DNA from: Rhodococcus qingshengii JCM 15477
GTDB taxonomy: Bacteria > Actinomycetota > Actinomycetes > Mycobacteriales > Mycobacteriaceae
Assembly (NCBI RefSeq): GCF_023221595.1
Contig: NZ_CP096563.1
Span: forward strand, 4,268,501 to 4,332,500
Reading direction: 5' to 3'
DNA length: 64,000 nucleotides
In this document: piece by piece, positions 26,104 through 35,049 of the stretch
Numbering within the stretch: position 1 is the stretch's first letter
Layout: each line of letters opens with the position of its first letter
Translations under genes and position numbers: made by a program
Notes under the pieces: generated by a model
Told to the model about the DNA's origin: nothing
The model's input: only the letters and a program-made list of their open reading frames with translations
Database searches by the model: none

Positions 26104-26954
26104 AGCTTCGCCTGCGCTTCCGTGAGAATGTTCTGCGTAATTGCACGCATCTGATCGAACTGACCTGCATTGCCGTACTTCACCTTCAAAGTGCTGTACG
26201 GGTGAAACTCCGCCGACGCGGCAATCTGATTCGACTCCGCGAGATACTCCGGCAATACGTGAGGGACGTTGGGATCGCGTCGAAGATTTCGCACAGTCGT
26301 GCGGTGCACCGCCGAGTTGGACTTGTACTTGGTGATCACCAACCCGAGTTCGAAGAGTTCACGGCCGAGTTCTTTGCCGAACTTCGCGATGTGCGTCTGG
26401 ATCTGCGGAATGCCGTACGTGGAGAGCACATCCGGGATCGTGGGGATCACGTAGCCGTCAGCCATGGCCAATCCGTTGAGTGTGATCGGCCCGAGATTCG
26501 GCGGGCAATCGATCAGAACGTAGTCGTAGTACGGCATCACCGGGGCGACGGCATCCCTCAACAATTCAACCGGCTTGGTGGAGTTCCGATCAGCAACCCG
26601 AAGGGCACTGATCTCCTCCTGTAGCTCGATCAAATCGAGAGATGAGGGAAGCAGATCCACACCCGTCACTCGCTTGACCGGAGAAACTCCGCGCTGAATC
26701 GAGGCTTCAAGATCGAAGTTCGACGTGCCATCGACGGCGTCGCGGAAAATGGTTGCGCTGGTCAGCCCTTGCTTGTTGAGTTCGAGCCAGTGATCCTCAC
26801 TGATCATCATCGTCGTCAGATTGATCTGCGCATCGAGGTCGATCAACAGCACGCGCTGACCGAATTCGAGCGACATGAACTCGGCCAACCCCGCGGTGAT
26901 CGTCGTCTTACCGACGCCGCCCTTGAGGTTGATCGTCGCAATCGTCTTAGCCAT
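26100..26954 (-). CDS. ParA/Soj-type ATPase
   Basis: 284 residues. Deviant Walker A KGGVGKTT (residues 11-18), Walker B-like VLLIDLDAQINLT and VLIDCPPNLG, with YKSNSAVHRTTV near the C-terminus. This is a ParA/MinD-family ATPase, cytosolic, with ATP-dependent dimerisation and probably DNA binding. ATG at 26954 (MAKTIATINL) is used; the frame stays open to 26987. It lies directly after the Z1 gene (gap 33 bases) inside the same operon and is not next to parB or an origin, so a chromosome-partition role is unlikely. It probably serves the MORC/Z1 system. Confidence 0.85.
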   Translation of the reverse strand: MAKTIATINLKGGVGKTTITAGLAEFMSLEFGQRVLLIDLDAQINLTTMMISEDHWLELNKQGLTSATIFRDAVDGTSNFDLEASIQRGVSPVKRVTGVDLLPSSLDLIELQEEISALRVADRNSTKPVELLRDAVAPVMPYYDYVLIDCPPNLGPITLNGLAMADGYVIPTIPDVLSTYGIPQIQTHIAKFGKELGRELFELGLVITKYKSNSAVHRTTVRNLRRDPNVPHVLPEYLAESNQIAASAEFHPYSTLKVKYGNAGQFDQMRAITQNILTEAQAKL

Positions 26955-26987
26955 CAGAACCCATTCCTGTCTCCCACCACAACACAC

Positions 26988-29912
26988 CTAGTTCGCATCG
27001 ACGATCGCCCCTGTCCCTGACTGCTTCACCCGAAAACCGATTCGCCCCAACGGCTCCGCCGCGTGCGGAAGCGCGTACGAGAACAACGTCGCAAAATCGC
27101 GCGAGTCCACGGGACCAGCCTGTGCCCGTTTCAACTGACGAGGAGCCGGATCGTTCGCCAATACCAGAATCAATGCACCGCGAGTCTTCCGATGAAGAGC
27201 ACCCGCAAGCGGTCCACCGTTCTTCTTCGGGCTGCCCGCAATGTGCTCGATCGCATCGCGCTCACGGACGGCCGTACCGGTGAAACCTGTTCGGTACTCG
27301 CGTTCCTGACGCTTGCGATTGACGATCGGAAGTTTCTCGTGCCAACCCTTGATCTCGATCGGCTCCCGGGTCTTGGGGTACGGCAGCAGAACTGCAAAAT
27401 CCTCGAGCAATCCGGATTCGATTGCGGTCGAAAGCGCTTCGCGGTGGGGACCGAAATCCCACCCGTTCGCCCACTCGAACTGGTCGACGGCCTCTAACAC
27501 CACATGGGCAGGGACAATGCCGTATCGCGCAGTGAACGATCGCGAAACATCATCCTTGTCAACGAAATTGAAGGACCCTGTTTCGCCCAACGACTTCAAT
27601 AATGGTGCAACCGCGTCGAAGTGCCGAGCGTTGATCGAACCGTCACCTCGCGGGGGCTGCATCGTGAAGCTGAAACTTTCACCGCCCATGCCTCGATAAA
27701 CCAGATCGGCGTTGAACATCTTGTTTCGAGCTGTTGGCCTCAGCCACGGCAGCTGCTGAAACACCATCGGCGGCACATCGCGTGGAGTGACCCACGGTTC
27801 GCCCTTCTCGTTCACGCCGCTGAACCGAGTGAGCTCGTTCCGGAACTCCTGCTCGTCCCGAACGATCGCCTCGAACGCCTTGTACATGTCGTAGTCCGCG
27901 CCGGCGGGTCCGCCAACCGTGCGGCCGATGAACAGGCGCACCAAGTCTCGGTACCCGGGGCGGAATCCGAACCATCGTCCCATCTGCATCAATGTGTCAG
28001 CTTGGCCCGTTCGACGCGTATAATAAGTGATGGTCAGGCCCTCGACCGTGAAGCCGCGACTCAGCTTCGTGCCGCCGACCAGAATCTTCCACACGCCGCG
28101 TTCCTGGAAATCGAGGGAATCCTGTTTGTAGTCCTTCTCGGCCGCACCGTTGACCACGATAACGGGGCTGGTTCCCTCGGAAATCTTGTCGTAGGCAGCG
28201 CCGATGAATTCCTCCAACTCGGCAAACGAACCAGGATTCTCCAGTTCACTGCCCCGAGCCGCACTCACCACCGCAAAGTCTTCGGCCCAGAGCTTGTCCA
28301 GCCGGGAAAGACTCTTGGCCTGGCTGTATCCGGCCGATTTCCACAAGGCCTTGAAGTCGTCGGCTACGGCGTCATGCTCGGCCTGCTTCACCGATTCGTG
28401 CACCAGCATCGTGTGGTGCCGATACGGCTTGGCGCCCTTCGATTCCCGGAATAGCTTGATCGCCCCGGTCAGGACAAACGAGTCGAGCGCTCGCAACTGC
28501 TCGGCTGAGCGATCCTCGTCGCACTCGGCCCGGAGATCCCGTACGTACGCTTTCTGGTTCGAATTGGCCGGAGTCTTGTCGTCGTCTTCGAGATCGTCTA
28601 GATCGTGGAAGTCCGCACCACCCATGTACGGGCCGGGCCGCTCGAGACTGACGATGAAGTCCGAAGGAAAGACGTTGACGCTGTCTTCCGGATCGACAAA
28701 CACATTGGCAAAAGGTGTTGCGGTGTAACCGATGTACTGGGCACGCTCGAGTAGACCGAGGATCTCGGCAATCTGACCGTTGATCGCCGTCCGCTCGACC
28801 TGCTCGGTTTTCATCTTCTTCGGATCGATCGTGTTCACCGATGCCTGATCGGCTTCGTCGTCGATGATCAGGGCAGGAATCTGATCGAGTTCGGTCGGCA
28901 CTTTCTTCAGATCGGCCACCAGCTTCTTGAGGCTGGAGACGTTCTTCTTCACGACCGCGATGCGAATATTGCTGGGGTACAGATTCTTCGGATCATTCAG
29001 CGGAAGGGAGTGATCCACGGTTTCGAAGTGCAGTGCGCTCAGGCCCGCGAGCAGGCTCTTGTAGTCAAAGGTCGAGGTGGTGAGTCGACGGATAGCCGGG
29101 ATTTCATTGGTCTTGTTCGGATCGATTTCGTGTTCGAGAAAGTTCCCGTCCCGCCAGTCCTCGTCGTTGGCGTAGTCGTCGTCCACACCGGCACTGATGT
29201 TTTGACGACCGACCAATTCCATGTCGAGGCGTCGCTGAGTCTGGCTCCGGAGAATCTCGATCGTGCCGGTCAACACGATGACCAAGCGGTACCCAGCGTC
29301 GATCGCCTTGGCCACCACGCCGCTGAAATTCGCCGTCTTCCCGCTCTGGACGTAGCCGACCACCAAACCTTTGGACTGATACGGCTCGGGCCGCGTCGGA
29401 TCCGCAAGCCGGTGCACAACCTCAGTGGTTGCAATGTCCAGCTTTCCGATTGTCGCCTCGTCCCAGTTCTTGTCGGCTAGACCTCGCTTGTAAGCGCGCC
29501 AATAGAAGTCGTGCTCGCGCCGGCGCTCGGAGGTATACCAGGGGTCCCACGGCTGCTGAGCCGCAATGACAACGGGCCCACCTTCGCGAGGGAAGTGCGC
29601 ATCCATCTCGGCGTGGGCGTCGACCGGCAATCCCAACAAGTCGTAGATCCGAGCCCGCCGTTCCGGACTTTGCGGAACAGTCGAGCCTACCCACGTCTCG
29701 ACACTATCCGCATCCCACTGCCGTAGACGCGAGGTGAGCGCCGTTCGTACACCGACAGCACTCTCATCGAGGAACACATCGATGATGTCCGCGATGGTCA
29801 GGCCGTCCGGATAGCTCGCTCGCAGGCGCGCGTTGACCGGGTAGAGCACGTTCTCGGGCGGAAACCCATCACCGAGTTCACGCGCAACCGCACGGAATAC
29901 TTCATCACTCAC
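26988..29912 (-). CDS. Z1-domain P-loop ATPase (helicase-like)
   Basis: 974 residues. Walker A GYVQSGKTANF (about 186-196), DDEAD-box IIDDEADQAS (about 350-359), and GYTATPFANVFVDP motif III-like (about 392-405), then the Z1 signature LSRGFTVEGLTITYYTRRTG and MGRWFGFRPGYRDLVRL. Z1 proteins are superfamily-2-like motors that occur with MutL/MORC ATPases and nucleases in restriction and Mza-type defence loci. The start is set at GTG 29912, whose GTGA overlaps the stop of the MORC gene; a longer frame to 29966 would overlap that gene by 58 bases. It is the largest gene of the operon. Confidence 0.9.
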   Translation of the reverse strand: MSDEVFRAVARELGDGFPPENVLYPVNARLRASYPDGLTIADIIDVFLDESAVGVRTALTSRLRQWDADSVETWVGSTVPQSPERRARIYDLLGLPVDAHAEMDAHFPREGGPVVIAAQQPWDPWYTSERRREHDFYWRAYKRGLADKNWDEATIGKLDIATTEVVHRLADPTRPEPYQSKGLVVGYVQSGKTANFSGVVAKAIDAGYRLVIVLTGTIEILRSQTQRRLDMELVGRQNISAGVDDDYANDEDWRDGNFLEHEIDPNKTNEIPAIRRLTTSTFDYKSLLAGLSALHFETVDHSLPLNDPKNLYPSNIRIAVVKKNVSSLKKLVADLKKVPTELDQIPALIIDDEADQASVNTIDPKKMKTEQVERTAINGQIAEILGLLERAQYIGYTATPFANVFVDPEDSVNVFPSDFIVSLERPGPYMGGADFHDLDDLEDDDKTPANSNQKAYVRDLRAECDEDRSAEQLRALDSFVLTGAIKLFRESKGAKPYRHHTMLVHESVKQAEHDAVADDFKALWKSAGYSQAKSLSRLDKLWAEDFAVVSAARGSELENPGSFAELEEFIGAAYDKISEGTSPVIVVNGAAEKDYKQDSLDFQERGVWKILVGGTKLSRGFTVEGLTITYYTRRTGQADTLMQMGRWFGFRPGYRDLVRLFIGRTVGGPAGADYDMYKAFEAIVRDEQEFRNELTRFSGVNEKGEPWVTPRDVPPMVFQQLPWLRPTARNKMFNADLVYRGMGGESFSFTMQPPRGDGSINARHFDAVAPLLKSLGETGSFNFVDKDDVSRSFTARYGIVPAHVVLEAVDQFEWANGWDFGPHREALSTAIESGLLEDFAVLLPYPKTREPIEIKGWHEKLPIVNRKRQEREYRTGFTGTAVRERDAIEHIAGSPKKNGGPLAGALHRKTRGALILVLANDPAPRQLKRAQAGPVDSRDFATLFSYALPHAAEPLGRIGFRVKQSGTGAIVDAN

Positions 29913-31435
29913 TGCACTACCTGCTCCCGGTGCGCTGCCACTGCGGAAATCAACACTTCCTGCCACGCCTGCATCTTTTCCCTCTGACGAGCGCCGATTC
30001 TCGTTCCTTCGAACATCTCACTCACCAACAGGAAGACAAGCGTCTTGAGCACCGGAGCATCAGCCGGGTCGAGACTGCGACGTCCGAGCAGATCACGCCG
30101 AAAACGCGCATTGATCCACAAAGTCCGAGTCTTGAGGTCGACTTCGAAGAACTGATCACGCGCCAAGGCTCGCCAACCCACCGCAACAGGATCATCACCG
30201 ACGCTGAATTCGAAGGCGTCGCTGAAGGAATCGAGCACGTCTTCCGGAAAGCCGGATGCCGGCTCGATGACGCTGATCGGCCGAGGTGCAGAACTTCGGG
30301 CTGCCCGCACGACGCGCTCGGCATCGGTCAGATACGAACGGAATCCACCGTTGCCATCCGTGAAGACGGCCCCGTCGACGGCAGCCGACGCAGTGGCGTC
30401 GAGCGTCACCCCCGATTTCTCGGGATTGATGGTGATGTGCTGCAGCAGAGAATCGTTCAGATCGACAGCAATTCGTGCCAATCCGTAGTCCGGTCGGCCC
30501 CGCACTATCGCGTTCCAGCCGCCGATCTGCAGGAGTCGATCGTGCCGATAGAAGTAGAGCCCCTGCTGGTCGCGGCCGGGGGCGCCGTGGATGCGAAATT
30601 CCGGTGCATTGCTCCGGGCGGGCCACAGGTGAGCTTCGGCGGTTACTGTGGCACCGGCGATCGACACGGTAAGTGTCCGAGGGTAGTTGGGGTCGCCGGT
30701 GCGCGGATACCGGAACGGGTCGATGGCACTGACTGTGCGCAGCGCGCCGGCGCGTCCCGCTTCGACGTCGAAGACATCCACAGTCAGAGCGATCCGGCCG
30801 GATTCGATGAGACGGTGAAATACGACGCCGAGGTGACTGCGCACGTCGTTGATGGTCTGTTCGAGCCAGCTGGTCTGCTCGTCCGCGTGCGCGGACATGA
30901 GAAATGTTGTGATGCCGCGCCATTCGACAACAGTTCCGGTGTCGAAGGGAAAGCGGGGCGTGACTGCGTCGAAGAATTCTTCGGCTTGCCGGCCCTCGAT
31001 CACCGAAACTGACTGACGCCCCTGCACTGAGGCCGAGTCGATCTCGCGGCCCTGCGTCGGGTGCCCGGACTTTCGAGACCACACTCGGAGCAACCGAGCC
31101 TGACTCAACGACGCCGCCTTCATCCCTACACCGAAATGACCCAGGTCCCCGGCGGCATAGTCGCGTCGGCGGCCGTAGGTCATCGCGGAATCAATGGTGT
31201 CACTGTCCATGCCGGAGCCGTTGTCGATCACCATCATCGACACGATCCGTGTGCCGTCCTGAACGAACCTGATCAGCACGTGGGAGGCCTCGGCGTCGAG
31301 GCTGTTGTCGATCAGATCGGCGAGCGCTGTCGCGATGGTGTGGTGCAAGCCGATGGCGCCGGCGAGGGACTCGTCCGCAGCAAGGATCTTGGTGCCCACT
31401 ATGCGGGTGTCCGCGACGTCAGTCATGGGATGCAT
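29909..31435 (-). CDS. MutL/MORC-type GHKL ATPase
   Basis: 508 residues. N-terminal GHKL motifs: ALADLIDNSLDAEA (motif I, 37-50, with Asp where MutL has the catalytic Glu), VIDNGSGMDSD (69-79), LGHFGVGMKAAS (98-109), followed by an S5-fold region and a C-terminal part with NPEKSGV. This is the arrangement of MORC-like ATPases described in bacterial restriction systems, which act as ATP-driven DNA clamps. The start overlaps the end of the upstream sigma-like gene (MTDV start at 31426 is also possible), and the stop overlaps the Z1 start by 4 bases: strong translational coupling. Confidence 0.88.
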   Translation of the reverse strand: MHPMTDVADTRIVGTKILAADESLAGAIGLHHTIATALADLIDNSLDAEASHVLIRFVQDGTRIVSMMVIDNGSGMDSDTIDSAMTYGRRRDYAAGDLGHFGVGMKAASLSQARLLRVWSRKSGHPTQGREIDSASVQGRQSVSVIEGRQAEEFFDAVTPRFPFDTGTVVEWRGITTFLMSAHADEQTSWLEQTINDVRSHLGVVFHRLIESGRIALTVDVFDVEAGRAGALRTVSAIDPFRYPRTGDPNYPRTLTVSIAGATVTAEAHLWPARSNAPEFRIHGAPGRDQQGLYFYRHDRLLQIGGWNAIVRGRPDYGLARIAVDLNDSLLQHITINPEKSGVTLDATASAAVDGAVFTDGNGGFRSYLTDAERVVRAARSSAPRPISVIEPASGFPEDVLDSFSDAFEFSVGDDPVAVGWRALARDQFFEVDLKTRTLWINARFRRDLLGRRSLDPADAPVLKTLVFLLVSEMFEGTRIGARQREKMQAWQEVLISAVAAHREQVVQ

Positions 31436-33554
31436 CCTTACCCTCTACCTCGTCGATTTCGGATGCTTCGCCGCGCCTCCATGCCGCCTCCAGGAAGTCC
31501 AAAACCACGTCTTCACCACGATCTTCGTACGCGCGCAGCATCTTTCGTGGACGGTCTTCGCCGTCCAGACACACGGCTTCGGCGAGAATCCGCACCACAT
31601 GTCTCTCGGCAGTTCGCAATGGCTCGCGATTGCCAACCTCTGCAAGTGCCTGACGTAGTGGGTCGATGTCAGAGTGAACGATCGCCGGTCGGACCACGCG
31701 GAAGGTTCCGTCTTGCCACAGCTCGAGCAACACGTCTTCGCCCTCCACAGCGGAGAGTTCACGCAGGAATCGGCGGATAGTGCCGAACGTCGGCTGCGCT
31801 CCGGTCCACCGAACTGCTTGAACGCCGAGGTGGCTCTCCAACTCGATGGTCTCACCCCGCACACAGCCGGCAGCGACTGCAACACCGGCGGGTACAGCAA
31901 ATCCGGAGCCCCGCAGATGATCTGCGGTCACAGTCAGTCGATACCGCCACGTACTACCTGACCGGTACAGGCGGCGAGTCAACTCTGGCGTCTTCGCAGT
32001 GTTGCGTGTCCGCTTGCGCCGGACTATCCCGTCACCACCAATGTTGAACTCACTGGCTTCTTCAGCCTCTCCCGAAGAAACCGGTTCCTCCCCAACGGAA
32101 TCCGCGCTTCCCCAGGCGTGCAGCCGCCACACTGCGCCGTCGAGCGCCACGCGATCGTCGGCCTCGAGCGCGCGCTCGATCGACCGCTCACTGCGATCGG
32201 ACTTCAGCAAGTCCACTAGCTCGACGACGGACTTCGGCGATCCGACGGCTTCGAGCGCGCCGACTGCCAGATCGGAGATCCGACGCGCACGCGTCAGCGC
32301 AGACTCCGCCACAACGACAACGCCGCACCACGCAAGCCACTTCTCCAGTTCGCCGCGTGACATCGACACCACTTCGGCGACGTCGTCGAGTGCAACCACA
32401 CCGTTCGGGGACTCAAAGTCCTCGAGCAAGGTCTGAGTCCGTTTCTTGGCCTCCGCGACGCCCGGAGCGGCAGCCCAACCGTCAGTCACCTCGAAGTAGT
32501 CGTCGAGACGGTCCAGAACCAACCACAGCGGAACTCCGTAACCAGGCACCTCCGCCGCGATGCTCGGATGCACGTCGAGGAGGCGATCAAGCGAAGCTAC
32601 CGGCTGAATCTCGACCCGCAGGCTGGCAAGCAGGTTCCCCACCGCCGTCCCGAATCCGCACGCCGCGTTGAGTTTGGCTTTCACGTCGGCCTCGATCTGC
32701 CCGACCCGCCCCGAGCCCACACCGAGCTTGGCTCCGATCGCTCCCCTGCGCTGCGGAACTCGCGCCACGATCCGCTCACGCAACACCAACGACTCCCGCT
32801 CATCCAGCTGCGAGAAGAGATTGTCGATCTCGTCCATCGCGTCAGTACTGTCCGTGTCGGGCAAGTCGTTCGGCGTCAGAGCCGAGATCCGGGCGGCAAC
32901 TTCCTGAATCGAGGCCGGAGATTCATCGTCGATCTCGACGGTGACGAGTGGTCTGCTGTCCTGGCCTCGGACCCGTCGCCACATTGCCAGCTGAGCGAGA
33001 TCGTCGAGCAGCGCTGTGATCGCGGGTGGGGCAACTGATTCCTCAGCGGTCTCGACGCGGGCGAGCGGAGTCGTCATGACCGCACAGACCAACAGGTTGA
33101 GCACTATGTCGTGCACCGTCTGTTCGCTCGTTCCGCGCACGCCGAAGATCTCAGCGGTCGTATGCGTCAGTAGACCGCCGATTGCTTTGTCGGTGGTGAG
33201 CCGTGACAACGCCGTCACTGCGCGAGTATCGAGACTCAACACCTCCAGCGGGAGATCTTCACCAAGGAGCGGAAAGCTCTCTTGTAATACCGCTGCCGCG
33301 TGGTGAGCGATGTAGAGGGACGCCAGCTCGGAGAGAACCTTCTCGAGATCGACCTCGAGAACAGTGAACGACGGCGCTTCGCTGAACCACCAATCAGGCG
33401 ACGGGGCCAGCGGCTCGAGCAGCGCAGCACGATCGGATACGTAGTCGTCCAGCCAAGGAAACAGATCGACCCACAGCGTCTGACTCAGCTCGTTCGCGGG
33501 AAGCGAGTTCACACCCAACGTCAACGCACTACTCCCACTCACGGATACCTTCAT
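31419..33554 (-). CDS. Large protein with sigma-70 region-4-like HTH, first gene of the MORC/Z1 operon
   Basis: About 711 residues. At residues about 250-298 a sigma-factor region 4 signature is clear: LDERESLVLRERIVAR, then IGAKLGVGSGRVGQIEADVKAKL. Near residues 455-495, SVVELVDLLKSDRSERSIERALEADDRVALDGAVWRL resembles a HARE-HTH/RpoE-delta winged helix. There are no sigma region 2 motifs, so it is not a full sigma factor. The N-terminal 200 residues are helical and unknown; the C-terminus has a beta-rich module (YRLTVTADHLRGSGFAVP). MKVSVSGS at 33554 is the likelier start; a TTG lies at 33587. The protein may recognise DNA or RNA polymerase for the system. Confidence 0.75.
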   Translation of the reverse strand: MKVSVSGSSALTLGVNSLPANELSQTLWVDLFPWLDDYVSDRAALLEPLAPSPDWWFSEAPSFTVLEVDLEKVLSELASLYIAHHAAAVLQESFPLLGEDLPLEVLSLDTRAVTALSRLTTDKAIGGLLTHTTAEIFGVRGTSEQTVHDIVLNLLVCAVMTTPLARVETAEESVAPPAITALLDDLAQLAMWRRVRGQDSRPLVTVEIDDESPASIQEVAARISALTPNDLPDTDSTDAMDEIDNLFSQLDERESLVLRERIVARVPQRRGAIGAKLGVGSGRVGQIEADVKAKLNAACGFGTAVGNLLASLRVEIQPVASLDRLLDVHPSIAAEVPGYGVPLWLVLDRLDDYFEVTDGWAAAPGVAEAKKRTQTLLEDFESPNGVVALDDVAEVVSMSRGELEKWLAWCGVVVVAESALTRARRISDLAVGALEAVGSPKSVVELVDLLKSDRSERSIERALEADDRVALDGAVWRLHAWGSADSVGEEPVSSGEAEEASEFNIGGDGIVRRKRTRNTAKTPELTRRLYRSGSTWRYRLTVTADHLRGSGFAVPAGVAVAAGCVRGETIELESHLGVQAVRWTGAQPTFGTIRRFLRELSAVEGEDVLLELWQDGTFRVVRPAIVHSDIDPLRQALAEVGNREPLRTAERHVVRILAEAVCLDGEDRPRKMLRAYEDRGEDVVLDFLEAAWRRGEASEIDEVEGKDASHD

Positions 33555-33652
33555 TGCAGTCAAAACCGACCGCGATGTCGGTAACAAGTTACTGCAGCTT
33601 GTGAGCGGTCGCAGCGCCGGACCTGCTTACCCGACAGTCAGACTTTCTCCGC

Positions 33653-34753
33653 TCAGTCGACGGCGGTGAAACCCTTCGCCCGATCTTTGTCGACCGACGT
33701 CCACAGCGTCGTCGACAGTTCGGCCTTCACCAGCGGGATGACCTCCTCGGCAAAGCGGCGCAGAGTGTCCTTCTGCTGCTCGAAGTCGAGCACGTGATTG
33801 ACCGACACCGATTGGAAATCGTGGCCGTAGCTCTGGTGGTAATCGAGGATCTTCTCGGCGACTCGCTCCGAAGACCCGACCAACGCCGGCCCGCGGTCGA
33901 CGGCTTCCTCGATCGTCCGGAAGCTCGTCGACTTTCCGACCGCTTTGGGGTCGTGCTTGCGTTTGTCAGCTTGTGCAACGGCGCCCTCGTAGATCGGACG
34001 GAACTCTTCGATGGCCTGCTCGGTCGTGTCGGCGAGGAACAATCCGCCCGAACCCGAACCGACATACGCCTTGGCCGGGTCATGTCCGTACGCCAGGTAC
34101 TGCTCGCGGTAGTGGTCGATCAGCACTTTGTAGTTCTCACGAGGCTGGAAGGCGTTGGCGGTGACGATGGGGTCGCCCCACTTCGCCGCGAGTTCGACGG
34201 CCTCGAACGAGGTAGCCGATCCATGCCAGATACGGAACGGGCCGTCATACGGACGCGGTAGCGTCGTCGCGTCCTCGAGCGATGGTCTGTGAGTCCCCAC
34301 CCACTTGACGTTTTCCTCGCTGATCAGCAGTTTGAGGAGTTCGTAGTTCTCGGTGAGGTATTCGTACTGCTTGGCGATGTCCAACCCGAGGAGCGGGTAC
34401 TGAAGGACCTCGTTGCCCTTGCCGATCACGATCTCGAGGCGTCCCCGGCTGAGTTGATCGATGGTTCCGAAATCTTCGGCGACTCGGATCGGATCGAGTA
34501 GCGAAAGGACCGTGACACCTGTCGACAGCAGGATTCTGTCCGTGGCCTGCGCAATCGCCCCCAAAACGACGGTTGGCGCCGACGAAAGAACCGGCCCGGC
34601 GTGGCGCTCACCCACCGAGAACGAATCGATACCCAGTTCTTCGGCGAGAACCGCGAGTTCGACGACGCGGTTGAGCCGATCGGACGGGGCAACTTCCTCG
34701 CCGGTCACTGGATGGGGTGGGTTGAAAATGATGTCCAGAACCTGAAAACGCAT
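33653..34753 (-). CDS. LLM class flavin-dependent oxidoreductase (luciferase-like)
   Basis: 366 residues. A bacterial-luciferase-type TIM barrel: VLDIIFNPPHP at the N-terminus, GIDSFSVGERH, ILLSTGVTVLSLLDPIRVAEDFGTIDQLSRGRLEIVIGKGN and IWHGSATSFEAVELAAKWGD. It uses reduced FMN or F420; which one cannot be read with confidence. ATG at 34753 (MRFQVLD) aligns with the family start, although the frame is open to 34903. It is transcribed alone and lies upstream of, but not coupled to, the defence operon. Confidence 0.85.
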   Translation of the reverse strand: MRFQVLDIIFNPPHPVTGEEVAPSDRLNRVVELAVLAEELGIDSFSVGERHAGPVLSSAPTVVLGAIAQATDRILLSTGVTVLSLLDPIRVAEDFGTIDQLSRGRLEIVIGKGNEVLQYPLLGLDIAKQYEYLTENYELLKLLISEENVKWVGTHRPSLEDATTLPRPYDGPFRIWHGSATSFEAVELAAKWGDPIVTANAFQPRENYKVLIDHYREQYLAYGHDPAKAYVGSGSGGLFLADTTEQAIEEFRPIYEGAVAQADKRKHDPKAVGKSTSFRTIEEAVDRGPALVGSSERVAEKILDYHQSYGHDFQSVSVNHVLDFEQQKDTLRRFAEEVIPLVKAELSTTLWTSVDKDRAKGFTAVD

Positions 34754-35049
34754 GACCCGTCTTTCTCGATAACCACACAGCACGCCTGTCCCTCGGAGGC
34801 TAGTGCGCGACTGCTCGACGGATCCGCCATCCGAGGATGTTCCCAACGCAATGACGTCCCGAAACACGCTACTCAGCAACATCTTTCGACTCAATGAGAC
34901 CATTCGGTCGATAAAACTCTCACCGATCCGAAGTCGACCGAAAACATGCCGAACTCCCGCCAGGCAGGACCTGTGTCACTGACCAATCAAGCGCACGGTA
35001 AACATGAAGTACTAAGAGTGCGTTCCCTTATCGTTAAGAGGTACTTGTT

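Noticed and set aside
24441..33554. A prophage or plasmid partition island, because of ParA and HNH
   Set aside because: No integrase, capsid, terminase, parB or origin is present. ParA is embedded between the Z1 gene and an overlapping small gene, so it belongs to the MORC/Z1 operon.
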